Positions 9,076-18,563 are shown, counted from the stretch's first letter. The stretch: 64,000 bases of DNA from an uncultured Crocinitomix sp. (GCA_905478225.1 CAJQHR010000007.1:24947-88946); one strand, 5' to 3'. Made by a program: numbers and translations. The notes: a model not told the origin generated them from the letters alone.

Positions 9076-9429
9076 TTATCCTTGGCTTTTGACATAACCA
9101 ATAACTGCAAAAGTTACGATTCCCAATACAAACAATATTAAGAAATAACGTAAAAAACCATTTGGTATTATGTTTTTACGGGTTTCAGCTGAAACCATAA
9201 AATTTTCGTCCTGTGCTTTGCCAAACTCACGATCCAAGACCGCGAATAAATAGACTTTGGCATCTTCGTGATCTTCTTCGTCACGCTCGAACCAAATATT
9301 TTTCTCTGTTAATTTGGATTCAAATAAATCTGCCTCACGTTTTGTATTGAAATTAAAAACGCGATAATCCTTATTCGTAGGATGATCGACATAATTTACT
9401 AGTCCGAATTTACCTATTCGCTTACCCAT
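9076..9429 (-). CDS. hypothetical protein with C-terminal membrane anchor
   Basis: A 117-residue protein: a soluble, charged N-terminal domain of about 85 residues (KREADLFESKLTEKNIWFERDEEDHED) and one hydrophobic helix at about 93-113, so it is likely tail-anchored in the inner membrane. No family is recognised. Its start overlaps the end of the nitroreductase gene by 16 bases, which suggests translational coupling and shared transcription. Confidence 0.65.
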   Translation of the reverse strand: MGKRIGKFGLVNYVDHPTNKDYRVFNFNTKREADLFESKLTEKNIWFERDEEDHEDAKVYLFAVLDREFGKAQDENFMVSAETRKNIIPNGFLRYFLILFVLGIVTFAVIGYVKSQG

Positions 9430-10007
9430 TCTGTAAAATATTCTATTGGTTTACGGTGTCCTTTAGGCCATTCAAAATCTACCTTTGGATAACCCACATA
9501 AAACAAAGCTAAGCATTTATCTTCTTCCTTCAATCCTAGAAATTCATTCATTGCTGGTGTATAAATCATTTTTGGTGTAGACCAAAAAGCACCCAATCCC
9601 CAAGCCGTGCAAGTTAAATACATGTTTTGTATGGCACAAGCCACCGCTTCAATCTCCTCCAATTCCATAATTTGGCTTTTTGGATCACGATTGAGCGAAA
9701 CGGAGATAATGGCCCCAGACATTAATGGACGGTTTTTCATTTTATTGAAGCGCAGTTCACTATAGTCTTCCGTCGCTGTAGTTTCCGTATAATGGTTTGA
9801 TAAAAATTCAGACAATCTTGTACGCCCTTCATCAATGAAAACTTTGAATTTCCAGGGTTGCGTTAAACCGTGACTAGGCGCCCAAATCGCATTTTTCAGT
9901 AAAACTTCAACTTGCTCTTTATGGATTTTTCGATCCGAAAATTGCTCGGGATAAATTGTTCGTCTATCCTTTATGAGGTCACTTATTTCGCTTAAGTTAT
10001 ATTTCAT
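9414..10007 (-). CDS. nitroreductase family protein
   Basis: A 197-residue FMN-dependent NAD(P)H oxidoreductase-like protein. The N-terminal DLIKDRRTIYPEQF carries the conserved R-R/S pattern that binds FMN phosphate; APSHGLTQPWKFKVF is the typical A-P-S-x-x-N/L-x-Q-P-W segment; AVACAIQNMYLTCTAWGLGAFWS and the C-terminal LALFYVGYPKVD complete the fold. The length and motifs fit the YdjA/NfnB-like branch. The substrate is unknown. The downstream gene overlaps its 3' end by 16 bases. Confidence 0.9.
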   Translation of the reverse strand: MKYNLSEISDLIKDRRTIYPEQFSDRKIHKEQVEVLLKNAIWAPSHGLTQPWKFKVFIDEGRTRLSEFLSNHYTETTATEDYSELRFNKMKNRPLMSGAIISVSLNRDPKSQIMELEEIEAVACAIQNMYLTCTAWGLGAFWSTPKMIYTPAMNEFLGLKEEDKCLALFYVGYPKVDFEWPKGHRKPIEYFTEWVSE

Positions 10008-10095
10008 GTTTATTATTCTGATGCAAAATTAGCCGTTTTTTTGGGAAGTCTGAAACGTAGATTGATTGTTATTTAAAGCGAAGGTAGATTTAACC

Positions 10096-10674
10096 CTAAA
10101 ACTCTTTCAAAACTTCGTATACTTTATGAACAGGTAGCCCCATTACATTGTAGTAAGAGCCCTCTAAATGCTTAATTCCCATATAACCAATCCATTCTTG
10201 CACGCCATAAGAACCTGCTTTATCAAATGGTTGATAACGGTGAACGTAGTATTGAATTTCAGCTGCGGAAAGTGTGTTGAAATGAACTTTTGTCGTATCG
10301 CTGAAGGTCACTTTCTTATTTCTGGTCTGAATGCAAACGCCTGTTACAACCTTATGTGAATTCCCTGACAGTTTCGCAATCATGCTTTTCGCATCATTGA
10401 CGGATAATGGTTTTTCTAAAATTTCACCACTTTGAATAACTATGGTGTCAGAGGTGATCAATAAAGTCTCTCGATCTAAAATGTCATGGTAGGCAGCTGC
10501 CTTTAATTCCGCAAGATAGGCAGGAACGTCCTCAGCTTTCATATCCACTGGGTAGGATTCATCAATCGCTTTCGACCTTACTTCAAAATCAACATCTAAC
10601 CCTTTTAATAGCTCATATCTTCGGGGAGATTGTGAACCAAGGATGATGCGGTATTTCTCTAAATTACTAAGCAT
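10096..10674 (-). CDS. maf: Maf family nucleoside triphosphate pyrophosphatase
   Basis: A house-cleaning enzyme that hydrolyses non-canonical or modified NTPs. The start MLSNLEKYRIILGSQSPRR is preferred; it places SQSPRR (the phosphate-binding S-x-S-P-R-R) at residues 13-18. Further family motifs are ESYP, ITSDTIV (catalytic Asp), EKP, and DKAGSYGVQEWIG near the C-terminus. The length of 192 residues is normal. The ATG overlaps the last 8 bases of the UbiA-type gene, so the two are probably translationally coupled; this pairing recurs in Flavobacteriia from general knowledge of the group. Confidence 0.93.
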   Translation of the reverse strand: MLSNLEKYRIILGSQSPRRYELLKGLDVDFEVRSKAIDESYPVDMKAEDVPAYLAELKAAAYHDILDRETLLITSDTIVIQSGEILEKPLSVNDAKSMIAKLSGNSHKVVTGVCIQTRNKKVTFSDTTKVHFNTLSAAEIQYYVHRYQPFDKAGSYGVQEWIGYMGIKHLEGSYYNVMGLPVHKVYEVLKEF

Positions 10675-11680
10675 AAAATAAAGCAGATATAACTCCAAAC
10701 AACATAGCGATCTTAATGAAGTTGGAAGAGAGTAAATAGGATTTTGGGCGATTTCTTGTGAATGTGATATATAAAGACACGATTAGCGCAATAATCACAA
10801 ATATCAACAGGTATAAAAACAAGGTCTTAGTCGCTTCAGAATTATCTGGATGAATGAAAATGCCATCAATAACGTAGTAAGCGAGAGGTGCTAAAACAAG
10901 TATGTATAATGCCCCGATAAAGGTTTTTGTTCTGGCAAAACCAAAGCGAATGGGAAATGATTGACTTTGTAATAATAGGTCTCCTTTTACATCAGCCATA
11001 TCTTTAATTATTTCTCGTATCAGGTTTAGGAAAAAGGCGAATGCGGAGTAAGTGATAATGGCTAATATATTATCAGTAATAAAAATTTGATCATTTAATC
11101 CGAAGGGAGAGTCATTCCCGAAGTTGGAGAATGCGCCATAAATAAATACGTATAGCGGCACAATTGCAGTTAAAAATGCAACTATTAAATTGCCCGATAA
11201 AAACTTTCTTTTGTAAACGGCAGAGTAGAAATAAAGAAGGTTGATAGAAAGAAATGAGACAACCAAAATCCACCAATTTTCAAGTTGATAGGAGAGGTAG
11301 AGTGCGATTATAAATCCAATGCCGTTAAAGGTCCAATTGAGAATAATGGCCCACCTTCTCTTTATGAATTTATCGATAATTAAACGCTCAGGCTTATTCA
11401 CACGATCCGCTTTTTGGTCAAAATAATCGTTAATAATATTTCCAGAGGCCGCGATTAGTATCACAGCAATAATCACTAAAATAAAATAGGTGTCTGTAAG
11501 TCCGACTAGGGTTAAAAAGTTCAAATTCAATAAATCAGTTGGAATCCCGAATTCCTCGAGTGTATACAACCGATTTAAGTGATAGTTGGATAATAAACCA
11601 TAGAATAAACACATGGTCAAAACGATTACCATTAAATTCGAAATACGAATTAAACGAAAGAACTGATATATAAGCTGCAT
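10667..11680 (-). CDS. UbiA family prenyltransferase
   Basis: A 337-residue membrane enzyme with eight or nine helices that transfers a polyprenyl group. Both Asp-rich motifs of the superfamily are visible: NIINDYFDQKAD near residue 85 and DMADVKGD near residue 227, which bind the prenyl diphosphate through Mg2+. In Bacteroidota, proteins of this branch are often annotated as geranylgeranylglycerol-phosphate geranylgeranyltransferase, but the acceptor cannot be told from sequence. Maf overlaps its 3' end. The first 20 residues (LIYQFFRLIRISNLMVI) form the usual amphipathic start of the first helix. Confidence 0.85.
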   Translation of the reverse strand: MQLIYQFFRLIRISNLMVIVLTMCLFYGLLSNYHLNRLYTLEEFGIPTDLLNLNFLTLVGLTDTYFILVIIAVILIAASGNIINDYFDQKADRVNKPERLIIDKFIKRRWAIILNWTFNGIGFIIALYLSYQLENWWILVVSFLSINLLYFYSAVYKRKFLSGNLIVAFLTAIVPLYVFIYGAFSNFGNDSPFGLNDQIFITDNILAIITYSAFAFFLNLIREIIKDMADVKGDLLLQSQSFPIRFGFARTKTFIGALYILVLAPLAYYVIDGIFIHPDNSEATKTLFLYLLIFVIIALIVSLYITFTRNRPKSYLLSSNFIKIAMLFGVISALFYA

Positions 11681-11904
11681 GGGTGGTTTAACGTGCGTTT
11701 ATACAAATATACGGGAAAATGACAGCTTTGTTGCGAACTCGGCGGTTTCTATTGCTAATGTTCAATGTTCAATTAATAATTTGAAATGCGCACCGTTGCA
11801 GGATTTATATTCTACAATTATGAAGATTAGCGCGGCCTGAGGACATTTAGGCCCTTGCTATGCTATGCTGAAGCTTCGTGAAAGCACAGAATTGGCGAAT
11901 TAGA

Positions 11905-13953
11905 CTATCTCTTAATCTCGTACATAGTTCTACGATTCAACTGATGCATAGCGCCTTGTTGCGCCGCTGGAAGACTATTGATAAAAGCTTCTGTTAATTC
12001 AGTTCGCGTTCCATTAATATCTATAAAGTTTGGTGTTGTTTCTCCATAACCTTTTGCGGTTAATCGTTCTGAAGCAATGCCTTTGTTTACAAGATATTTC
12101 ATCACAGATTTGGCACGATTATCCGAAAGTGTTAGGTTTCGATTATCATCACCTTGTGCATCTGTATGTCCTTGCAGCTCAATTTTTAAGGTCGGATTAC
12201 TGGCTAAAAATGCCGCGAAGTCATCTAATACTGGGTATGATTCTTTACGAATGACATACGAATCTAGATCAAAAAACACGTTGTCTAATATGACGGCTTC
12301 GGTGGTGTGAATTGGTTTCAACGGGACATCTTGATGATAAGGCTCGGTTGAATTTTCAGGTACCGTTAAGTTAAATTCGATAGAATAGGGCAAGTATTTG
12401 TCTTTAATCACCAATAAAGCATATCGTTTATTAATCGGCAAAGTCACTAAAAACGATCCATTTTGACGATCAGATGTTGAACGAATCACTTCTGTATTGG
12501 TTTCCATATCCATTAATACAAACTCGGCTTCTAGTTTATTATCTGTTTCTTCATCAAAAACAGTTCCTGTCATATAAATAGTACGTGTTGGTCGAATGCT
12601 CTGGGGCATGTCAAAAGAATACAAATCTAATTCACCCAAGCCACCAGCTCTGTCAGATGCGAATACCGCAATCTCACCATTAGAATAAACTAACAATGAA
12701 TGTTCATTGTCCGCCGTGTTAATTGGGTAACCTAAGTTCTTAGGATCGCTCCAAGAACCATCAGGTTGCAATTGCGTCATATACAAATCCGTTCCACCCA
12801 TTCCAACATGACCGTTAGATGCAAAATAAAGTGTTCGACCATCAGGGTGAATTAAAACGGATGATTCTGAATTTGGCGTATTGATATTTGCAGGCAATTT
12901 CTCAGGTACGCCCCAAGTGCCATCCGTTTGTTTTTTCGAAACATAGATATCGCCATTTCTCTGATTTTTCTTCCCGGTTGCTTTTACATTTCCACGAATA
13001 AAATACAGCGTCATTCCATCCGAAGATAATGAAGGTTGGGTTTCCCAGTTCTTAGAATTTACATTTCCGGGCAGGTTAATAGGATCCAACCATTTCTCTC
13101 CAATTTTTTCTGTGACGAATAGATCACAACTTCCGTACCCACGTCTTCCTTCACCATAACCATAGCGAGGATCAGCGCAACCTACAAAAATTAATGTTCT
13201 GCCATCAGGCGCAAAAGTTGGAGCCCCTTCATTATTAAACGTGTTAATATTTGGTGGCATTGGTTCGCCAGTGCTCCAATATCCACCTTTATCTGTGCTG
13301 ATAAAAAAGTCTTCTTGCTGGTAACCGTTGTTTGGATTGGTGACTCTTCGTGTATATAAAAGTTGCTTTTGATCTACTGTTAAGGTTGGAAAATATTCAG
13401 GATCCTCAGAATTAACACCTGCACCAATATTTGCGGGGTTAAAAGGAAGTGGATTCTCAATTGCATTAACTGCAAATTCACAGTTTTCCACTAACCACTT
13501 TGTGTCTAATAACATTTCTGGATTTGCCTTTTTATAGGTCATGAATTTTTTACCATGTTCCAAAGCTGCGGCATATTCTCCTAAACCCCATTCTAAAACA
13601 GCTAAGTCATAATATTCATAACCAGACGCCGTCATGTGAGGGTTGATTTCAATCGCCTTGCGATAAGCTTCTAACGCCACGTCATTCATACCCGCTTTCG
13701 CTGCATAATCTCCTTTAATCATATAGGCGTCCACAAAATTGGGGTCCTTGGCAATGGCTTTGTCAAAATAAGAAATGGCTTCCGCATAATAGAAACGACC
13801 AGTTTCCTGATCCCACATGCGTGCGACTTCCATTCCTTGTTCAACTAATTTTATCGCTTTTTTACTTTTCGTGCTCCATTGTCCTGGCTGCGCTATGCTG
13901 ACAAGCATAAAGAGGAGTGAAAGTACAAATAGGGAATATTTTTTCATGCTCAT
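11905..13953 (-). CDS. TPR-PD40-OmpA outer-membrane protein (PorE-like)
   Basis: A 682-residue envelope protein. Order: signal peptide (1-22), two or three TPR repeats (about 30-145), a WD40-like/PD40 beta-propeller (about 185-440, with repeats such as GAPTFAPDGRTLIFVG and SSVLIHPDGRTLYFAS), a carboxypeptidase-regulatory-like beta domain (about 455-545), and an OmpA C-terminal domain (about 565-682). The peptidoglycan-binding signature is present as LQGHTDAQGDDNRNLTLSDNRA. The same order occurs in PorE, a type IX secretion component that binds peptidoglycan, but Bacteroidota encode many paralogs. A second copy of the architecture is at 53553-55673. An alternative start two codons downstream is possible. 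Confidence 0.88.
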   Translation of the reverse strand: MSMKKYSLFVLSLLFMLVSIAQPGQWSTKSKKAIKLVEQGMEVARMWDQETGRFYYAEAISYFDKAIAKDPNFVDAYMIKGDYAAKAGMNDVALEAYRKAIEINPHMTASGYEYYDLAVLEWGLGEYAAALEHGKKFMTYKKANPEMLLDTKWLVENCEFAVNAIENPLPFNPANIGAGVNSEDPEYFPTLTVDQKQLLYTRRVTNPNNGYQQEDFFISTDKGGYWSTGEPMPPNINTFNNEGAPTFAPDGRTLIFVGCADPRYGYGEGRRGYGSCDLFVTEKIGEKWLDPINLPGNVNSKNWETQPSLSSDGMTLYFIRGNVKATGKKNQRNGDIYVSKKQTDGTWGVPEKLPANINTPNSESSVLIHPDGRTLYFASNGHVGMGGTDLYMTQLQPDGSWSDPKNLGYPINTADNEHSLLVYSNGEIAVFASDRAGGLGELDLYSFDMPQSIRPTRTIYMTGTVFDEETDNKLEAEFVLMDMETNTEVIRSTSDRQNGSFLVTLPINKRYALLVIKDKYLPYSIEFNLTVPENSTEPYHQDVPLKPIHTTEAVILDNVFFDLDSYVIRKESYPVLDDFAAFLASNPTLKIELQGHTDAQGDDNRNLTLSDNRAKSVMKYLVNKGIASERLTAKGYGETTPNFIDINGTRTELTEAFINSLPAAQQGAMHQLNRRTMYEIKR

Positions 13954-13959
13954 TTTATA

Positions 13960-14565
13960 TTAAGGAATGTTCAAAAACTTATGCGTTTGTAATGAAATAT
14001 TCCAATCAGTATTCAGTTTAACGTAATCTATGATCAAAGGTAACATCTGCTCACTTTTGTCCCATTCGGTTTGTAAATAGAGTTTACAGTTTGCTTTGAC
14101 TTTTGTTTTTAACTCGGCGGCCCAATTAAAGTCGCTTTTGTTGAAAATAATCATTTTTAACTCATCTGCCTTGGTATAATTTTCTTCCAAGGGAAATTTG
14201 AATTTTTTCGGAGATAAACAAATCCAATCAATTTCACCCGTAATTGTATAGGCTCCTGACGTTTCTATGGCAATTTCCATTCCAATTTCCTTTAATGCCC
14301 TTGTAAGTTCAGTTAAATCATACATTGTAGGTTCGCCCCCAGTTATGACCACAAAATCCGTTCGACTTGCTTTAACCCCATCTACAATGTCAGAAATGGA
14401 CGTTTTTGGATGTGCATTTTCATCCCAGCTTTCTTTCACGTCGCACCAAACACAACCAACGTCGCATCCAGCAGTGCGAATAAAGTAGGCGGCACGTCCT
14501 GAGTGAAATCCCTCACCTTGGATGGTGAAAAATGCTTCCATTAATGGAATTTTATTATTGCTCAT
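13960..14565 (-). CDS. queE: 7-carboxy-7-deazaguanine synthase
   Basis: A radical-SAM enzyme converting 6-carboxy-tetrahydropterin to 7-carboxy-7-deazaguanine in queuosine precursor synthesis. The start MSNNKIPLMEAFFTIQGEGF is chosen because it gives the standard QueE N-terminus and overlaps the K+ channel gene by 11 bases. The three iron-sulfur cysteines are Cys34, Cys38 and Cys41 in GCDVGCVWCDV. VITGGEP is the SAM-binding strand and LQTHKFLNIP the standard C-terminus. QueD, the enzyme supplying its substrate, is encoded at 33893-34339; queC is not in the window. Confidence 0.95.
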   Translation of the reverse strand: MSNNKIPLMEAFFTIQGEGFHSGRAAYFIRTAGCDVGCVWCDVKESWDENAHPKTSISDIVDGVKASRTDFVVITGGEPTMYDLTELTRALKEIGMEIAIETSGAYTITGEIDWICLSPKKFKFPLEENYTKADELKMIIFNKSDFNWAAELKTKVKANCKLYLQTEWDKSEQMLPLIIDYVKLNTDWNISLQTHKFLNIP

Positions 14566-15478
14566 CTGCTTTAATATTATTGATGTGATTGATGTCAAAT
14601 TCTATAATACCTTCTTTATTTGGTGCAAAAATTTTAGCGAATGAGTAGTTCCACTTCATGTCTGCGGTTATAAAAGATTGTTTGGTGTGAACGTGTTGAC
14701 TAAATGTTTCATCAAAGCCTTTTATTAAGACTAAAAATTCGGGATGAGCGAAAGAAATTTCGGCTTGACTTTTCCCCCAAAAGGGGCTTTCTTCATCTAT
14801 TTTATGTACAAGTGTCCAAGTATACGGTAGAAGCTCAATTCTATCGATTTCTAGGGGCAATTGATAATAATTTTTTTCTATTTCTCCATTTGGCAGAATT
14901 TTGTCTATGGTTAAGATCATTTTTGCAGTCACCTCTAATAGAACATTGTCGCGTTCATTCGCCAATTTAATTTTGATGCTTTGTCCATCTTGATATTTAG
15001 AAAATAGCACAAAATCACTGAAAATAATTTTGGAATTCGGCTTAGAAAAACGCCCGTAAGCCAAACCGGTAGCCAGTGAGAAGGACAAAAATCCAATGAA
15101 TGCCTCAACCGTTGCAACTAGTTGTGTTCCAAATCCTGTGGGTGCGAGCGTTCCATATCCAACTGTAGTAAATGTTTGTATGGAGAAGAAAAAAGTTTGA
15201 AAGAAAGGATGCGGACCATCTGGATTGATTCCGACAATATGCTCGAACCCAATAGCGCAGTACAGTGCTGTGAATATGAGATTCATTGCAATGTAGCCCC
15301 CAAATAAAATTCCGAAAAACTGAAGCCAAGAAATCTCCAACATATATTTGAAAATATCTCGGAATCCCCTTTTACCCCACTTTTTTATAACGTTGTATGA
15401 ACCATCTCGGTTAATTAAACGCTGAGTTGGCCGGTTGAATTGGGTTCCAATTCCAGGATCTTTTATCTCGCTCCCCAT
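14555..15478 (-). CDS. inward-rectifier K+ channel (KirBac-like)
   Basis: A 307-residue channel. A short slide-helix region precedes TM1 (about 50-72), the pore helix FFFSIQTFT and the selectivity filter TVGYG starting near residue 105, TM2 (about 120-145), then a cytoplasmic immunoglobulin-like domain with NPDG/LANERDNVL and a C-terminal sheet. This is the IRK family layout, and the protein has the full length. It overlaps the queE start by 11 bases and follows the ChaN-like gene by 7 bases, so the three are probably one transcript although their functions appear unrelated. Confidence 0.93.
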   Translation of the reverse strand: MGSEIKDPGIGTQFNRPTQRLINRDGSYNVIKKWGKRGFRDIFKYMLEISWLQFFGILFGGYIAMNLIFTALYCAIGFEHIVGINPDGPHPFFQTFFFSIQTFTTVGYGTLAPTGFGTQLVATVEAFIGFLSFSLATGLAYGRFSKPNSKIIFSDFVLFSKYQDGQSIKIKLANERDNVLLEVTAKMILTIDKILPNGEIEKNYYQLPLEIDRIELLPYTWTLVHKIDEESPFWGKSQAEISFAHPEFLVLIKGFDETFSQHVHTKQSFITADMKWNYSFAKIFAPNKEGIIEFDINHINNIKADEQ

Positions 15479-15485
15479 GGGTGAA

Positions 15486-16355
15486 TTAGTGGGTTTTAGT
15501 CATGCTTTCTGGAATACAAATAATAAAATCTGCCAATCCCTTATTGCTGTTTTCTAATTTACTAATGTCCTTTTGCTCCACAGTGGAGATCGTCATTATT
15601 TCATTTTCTTCGACATCCTTTTTTAAATAATACACAATTCCTTGATAATTATTAGAATGATATGCCCCGTTATAATGCAAGAAAACGGATTTAGAAGTTG
15701 TGTTTTTCTGAATGAAATAGGACATGGTGGCATCTTTAATTGCTTGTGCCGTTGCCATGTTAATTCCGCCGTGTCCGTCCATGCTAGCCATTAAATCTTT
15801 ATAACAAGCCACTGTTGAGTCGAGCTGAAATTTATCCAATGGAGCAATATATGATTTCGCTAGGTCAGAGAGACTGTCTAATGATTTGACTCCCTTTTTA
15901 TAAACCATGTTTGCATAACGCCTAGGAATGTTGGTAGCAATGAACTTTAATTGATGTTCTTTTGCATATTCAAACAAGGGTTTATAGTCCGTGTTATAGT
16001 TGGGCCAAAGCCTTACTTCGTTCTGAAAGTTTTTTGACGAAATAAGTCCTTGCAAATACTCATTTAAGATAAATTGATTGTCTGCTTCAAACATTTCTGC
16101 ACCCAAAACCAATTTCTTTTTGTGAATGGCGTGCATTTCTTTCGTCAATTCAAATTGCAACCAATGGCTAATAGGGTTGTTGTGATATTCACCAAAAAAG
16201 ATGTATTTTTTTGTGGCACCTTCTTTAACTACTTTTTTAAAGTCAATCGAATTACCATTTTTCGTGAAAATTTGAAAAGCTTTGGTATCTCCACCTCCAA
16301 AAGATGAAATTGAAATTGAGAGAAAAGTAAAAACTAGAAATATAATGGCTTTCAT
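15486..16355 (-). CDS. ChaN-like haem-binding/TIKI-fold secreted protein
   Basis: About 289 residues with a signal peptide (MKAIIFLVFTFLSISISSFGG). The motifs FFGEYHNNPISHW, KLVLGAEMFEADNQ and FLHYNGAYHSNN place it in the ChaN/PF04187 family, which adopts the same fold as TraB and TIKI proteins and includes haem-binding lipoproteins. The conserved GE-x-H and H-x-G-x-x-H positions are present. No lipobox is seen, so it is probably periplasmic rather than lipid-anchored. An earlier ATG at 16364 would add three residues. It starts the transcript that continues into the K+ channel. Confidence 0.82.
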   Translation of the reverse strand: MKAIIFLVFTFLSISISSFGGGDTKAFQIFTKNGNSIDFKKVVKEGATKKYIFFGEYHNNPISHWLQFELTKEMHAIHKKKLVLGAEMFEADNQFILNEYLQGLISSKNFQNEVRLWPNYNTDYKPLFEYAKEHQLKFIATNIPRRYANMVYKKGVKSLDSLSDLAKSYIAPLDKFQLDSTVACYKDLMASMDGHGGINMATAQAIKDATMSYFIQKNTTSKSVFLHYNGAYHSNNYQGIVYYLKKDVEENEIMTISTVEQKDISKLENSNKGLADFIICIPESMTKTH

Positions 16356-16428
16356 ACGTATCAATTTAATGCTGAATGGCAGTTCAAGACGCCAAGTTTA
16401 GCTGAATTGTAAAATTAATGGTTTTATG

Positions 16429-17298
16429 CTAAAGAAGTCCAAAGAGTTCAAAAATTCTACCACTTGAAAATGATAAATAAATGACAGATGGAAATATAAT
16501 CCAGATGGCAACCAATCGGCCAATCGAGAAATTGATGGTAGGTCGTTTATAGCGTAACAATAAAAAGGGGAGGAACAGGCAAATTTGAAAAAAAGGAAAA
16601 ATATAATAGACTGATCCGTAGGAGTAAAACTCTTTTGAATCATAGTTTTCAAATAATTGTGATAGAATTTTGTGATCAGAGGGCCAAGCGTTTTGATGTA
16701 CGTTTATCGGTTCGTCTATGACACTAACTGATTTTAGATCGTTAAAAAACAAGCCATAATTCATTTGAACTGGCGGGAAATCGCCTTCCCAATAGCGGGG
16801 TTCAAGAATTTGAAATAATTCGCCGTCAAACGCAATGGTTTTGGGCAAATGGCTGTAGTTTTCAATATCGGAAACGGCTTTTTGTTTTCCTGTTACAAAA
16901 TAATCTGTAATCAGAAGTATACCAAAAATTAAGGAGTAGATGGCAAGTCCTTTAAATGTTTTCCACCGCCAGCCTGATGTGATTTTCTTATAATACTCGG
17001 CGTCTTTTTCTTTTTCAGAATCACGCATTTTTTTATAACGCGCTTTGGCTTTTCTAATTTGATCCTGCCGCGCCTGTGCACTTGACTTACCTTTTACTTG
17101 CGGTCCTACATTTCTTTGGATTCCTGAAAGAATCTCATAGGCCTCTGTTACTTCAATAAACTTGCTCTGGGCATCATCCGACGGATTTTTATCCGGATGA
17201 TAATGCATGGCCATTTTGCGATAGGCTTTTTTAATAATATTTTGATCTGAGGCTGGGTCTATTCCTAAGATCTTAAAATATTTAAAATTTTGATTCAA
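16429..17298 (-). CDS. membrane protein with N-terminal J domain
   Basis: A 289-residue DnaJ-like protein. Residues 5-60 are a J domain with the HPD tripeptide at 34-36, which would stimulate the ATPase of an Hsp70. After a basic linker comes EYYKKITSGWRWKTF, two or three membrane helices and an extracytoplasmic loop of about 90 residues. It has no G/F or zinc domain, so it is a type III J protein, probably recruiting Hsp70 to the inner membrane. The gene next upstream encodes the same membrane part without the J domain. Function is unknown. Confidence 0.8.
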   Translation of the reverse strand: MNQNFKYFKILGIDPASDQNIIKKAYRKMAMHYHPDKNPSDDAQSKFIEVTEAYEILSGIQRNVGPQVKGKSSAQARQDQIRKAKARYKKMRDSEKEKDAEYYKKITSGWRWKTFKGLAIYSLIFGILLITDYFVTGKQKAVSDIENYSHLPKTIAFDGELFQILEPRYWEGDFPPVQMNYGLFFNDLKSVSVIDEPINVHQNAWPSDHKILSQLFENYDSKEFYSYGSVYYIFPFFQICLFLPFLLLRYKRPTINFSIGRLVAIWIIFPSVIYLSFSSGRIFELFGLL

Positions 17299-17475
17299 AT
17301 TATGATTCAGTTAGGCCAATTAACAATGTGAAATTACTAGGCAGCATTGAGACTTAAGAGGTGATGATAAACCTCTTAAAATAACCCATAGCGTTCCCCT
17401 CTCCAGTAAAAATACAAAAAGTGCAATTAGTAACGCGTGTTGGATTTATATAAATCCGTAAACGAGACGAGAAAA

Positions 17476-18087
17476 TCAAAAAACAAGAGAATACAAGAGA
17501 ACGAGGCTTCCTGGGAACAAAAGTATGAAGCATGCCATTTGTGCAAAATTGAACCACGGCTTTTGTCGTTTAAAGAGCAGAACTAAGAGCGGCACAAGCA
17601 AGAACACTTGCGTAAGCGGAAACCAATCATAGATTGAGATTCGTTTCGGAACATAGATTCTAGTGCGCGTCATAGGTGTTACTGAGTCTTCATATTCTTG
17701 TAAAAAGCTTAAATATTTATTATCCTCGAAAATGAAAGACTCCGTTACTTCAAACGTTTCAAGGTTCATTCCTTGCAAATCTCTAAAATGGACTAAAAAT
17801 AAGTCATTCTCATTTACCCAAATAGATTGATGATTTAATGCTCCTAATGAACGGTCAAAACGAAATTGCTCAGGCGATAATCTAACCACTTTACCATCCG
17901 TAAAAGTGTCAATGGTAGTAAGGACCGCCAATAGAACACAAAAAAAGGTGAAGACTTTGTAAATCATCCAGCGAGTGCCAGATGTAATTTTTTCATAATA
18001 TTCCTTCTCCTTAACAACTTCGCGTTCTTTCGCCTTTCTAATTTGTTCGGCTGCGCGTTTTAAATGTTCTTGACGTGTTTTGTTCAT
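17476..18087 (-). CDS. membrane protein paralogous to the J-domain protein, J domain absent
   Basis: A 203-residue protein starting with a basic segment (RQEHLKRAAEQIRKAKEREV) and EYYEKITSGTRWMIYKVF. The latter aligns with DAEYYKKITSGWRWKTFKGL of the J-domain protein encoded next. It has an N-terminal helix, a loop of about 100 residues, and two C-terminal helices with KRQKPWFNF between them, mirroring KRPTINF in the paralog. It appears to be a tandem duplicate in which the J domain was never present or was lost; the N-terminal basic segment matches the linker that follows the J domain. No known family otherwise. Confidence 0.7.
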   Translation of the reverse strand: MNKTRQEHLKRAAEQIRKAKEREVVKEKEYYEKITSGTRWMIYKVFTFFCVLLAVLTTIDTFTDGKVVRLSPEQFRFDRSLGALNHQSIWVNENDLFLVHFRDLQGMNLETFEVTESFIFEDNKYLSFLQEYEDSVTPMTRTRIYVPKRISIYDWFPLTQVFLLVPLLVLLFKRQKPWFNFAQMACFILLFPGSLVLLYSLVF

Positions 18088-18158
18088 GGATTTTCTTTTG
18101 AGTAATTACTAACTTTTTTAGTAAAATACTAATAAAAAAGAATTTAACAGAATCTTTC

Positions 18159-18191
18159 AAAAAAAAACCGCTCTAGTTAAACTAGAACGGT
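18159..18191 (-). terminator. terminator after rplT
   Basis: ACCG-x-TCTAGTT pairs with AACTAGA-x-CGGT around a short loop. On the minus strand it is followed by a run of T. It lies about 28 bases after the rplT stop and closes the thrS-infC-rpmI-rplT operon. Confidence 0.8.
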
Positions 18192-18218
18192 CAATACAGT
18201 AGACAGGAAATGTTTAAA

Positions 18219-18563
18219 TTATTTTACGGCGTCAACTACAGCTTTAAACGCTTCAGGATGATTCATTGCTAAATCAGCTAAAACTTTTCTGTTCAATTGA
18301 AGACCTTTTGCATGTACTTGTCCCATGAATTGAGAGTAACTCATTCCGTGTAGACGTGCACCTGCGTTAATTCTTGCAATCCAAAGTGCTCTAAATGTTC
18401 TTTTCTTTTGTTTACGTCCTTCGTAAGCGTAAACTAACCCTTTTTCAACTGCATTTTTTGCAACTGTCCAAACGTTTTTTCTTCTACCAAAGTATCCTTT
18501 GGCAAGTTTCATTGTTTTTTTTCTGCGGGTCCTTGCGGCTACCGCGTTCTTAGCTCTAGGCAT
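18219..18563 (-). CDS. rplT: 50S ribosomal protein L20
   Basis: A 114-residue basic protein with the L20 N-terminus [16 protein letters not shown] and [10 protein letters not shown], then [18 protein letters not shown] sequence (here [21 protein letters not shown]). It is an early assembly protein of the large subunit. In many bacteria it also represses its own operon. It is the last gene of the conserved infC-rpmI-rplT order and is followed by a terminator. Confidence 0.98.
   Translation of the reverse strand: MPRAKNAVAARTRRKKTMKLAKGYFGRRKNVWTVAKNAVEKGLVYAYEGRKQKKRTFRALWIARINAGARLHGMSYSQFMGQVHAKGLQLNRKVLADLAMNHPEAFKAVVDAVK

Noticed and set aside
11681..11904. Possible small RNA or gene between the UbiA gene and the OmpA gene
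   Set aside because: About 224 bases with no coherent frame and no terminator hairpin with T run; only a short TATGC duplication is seen.
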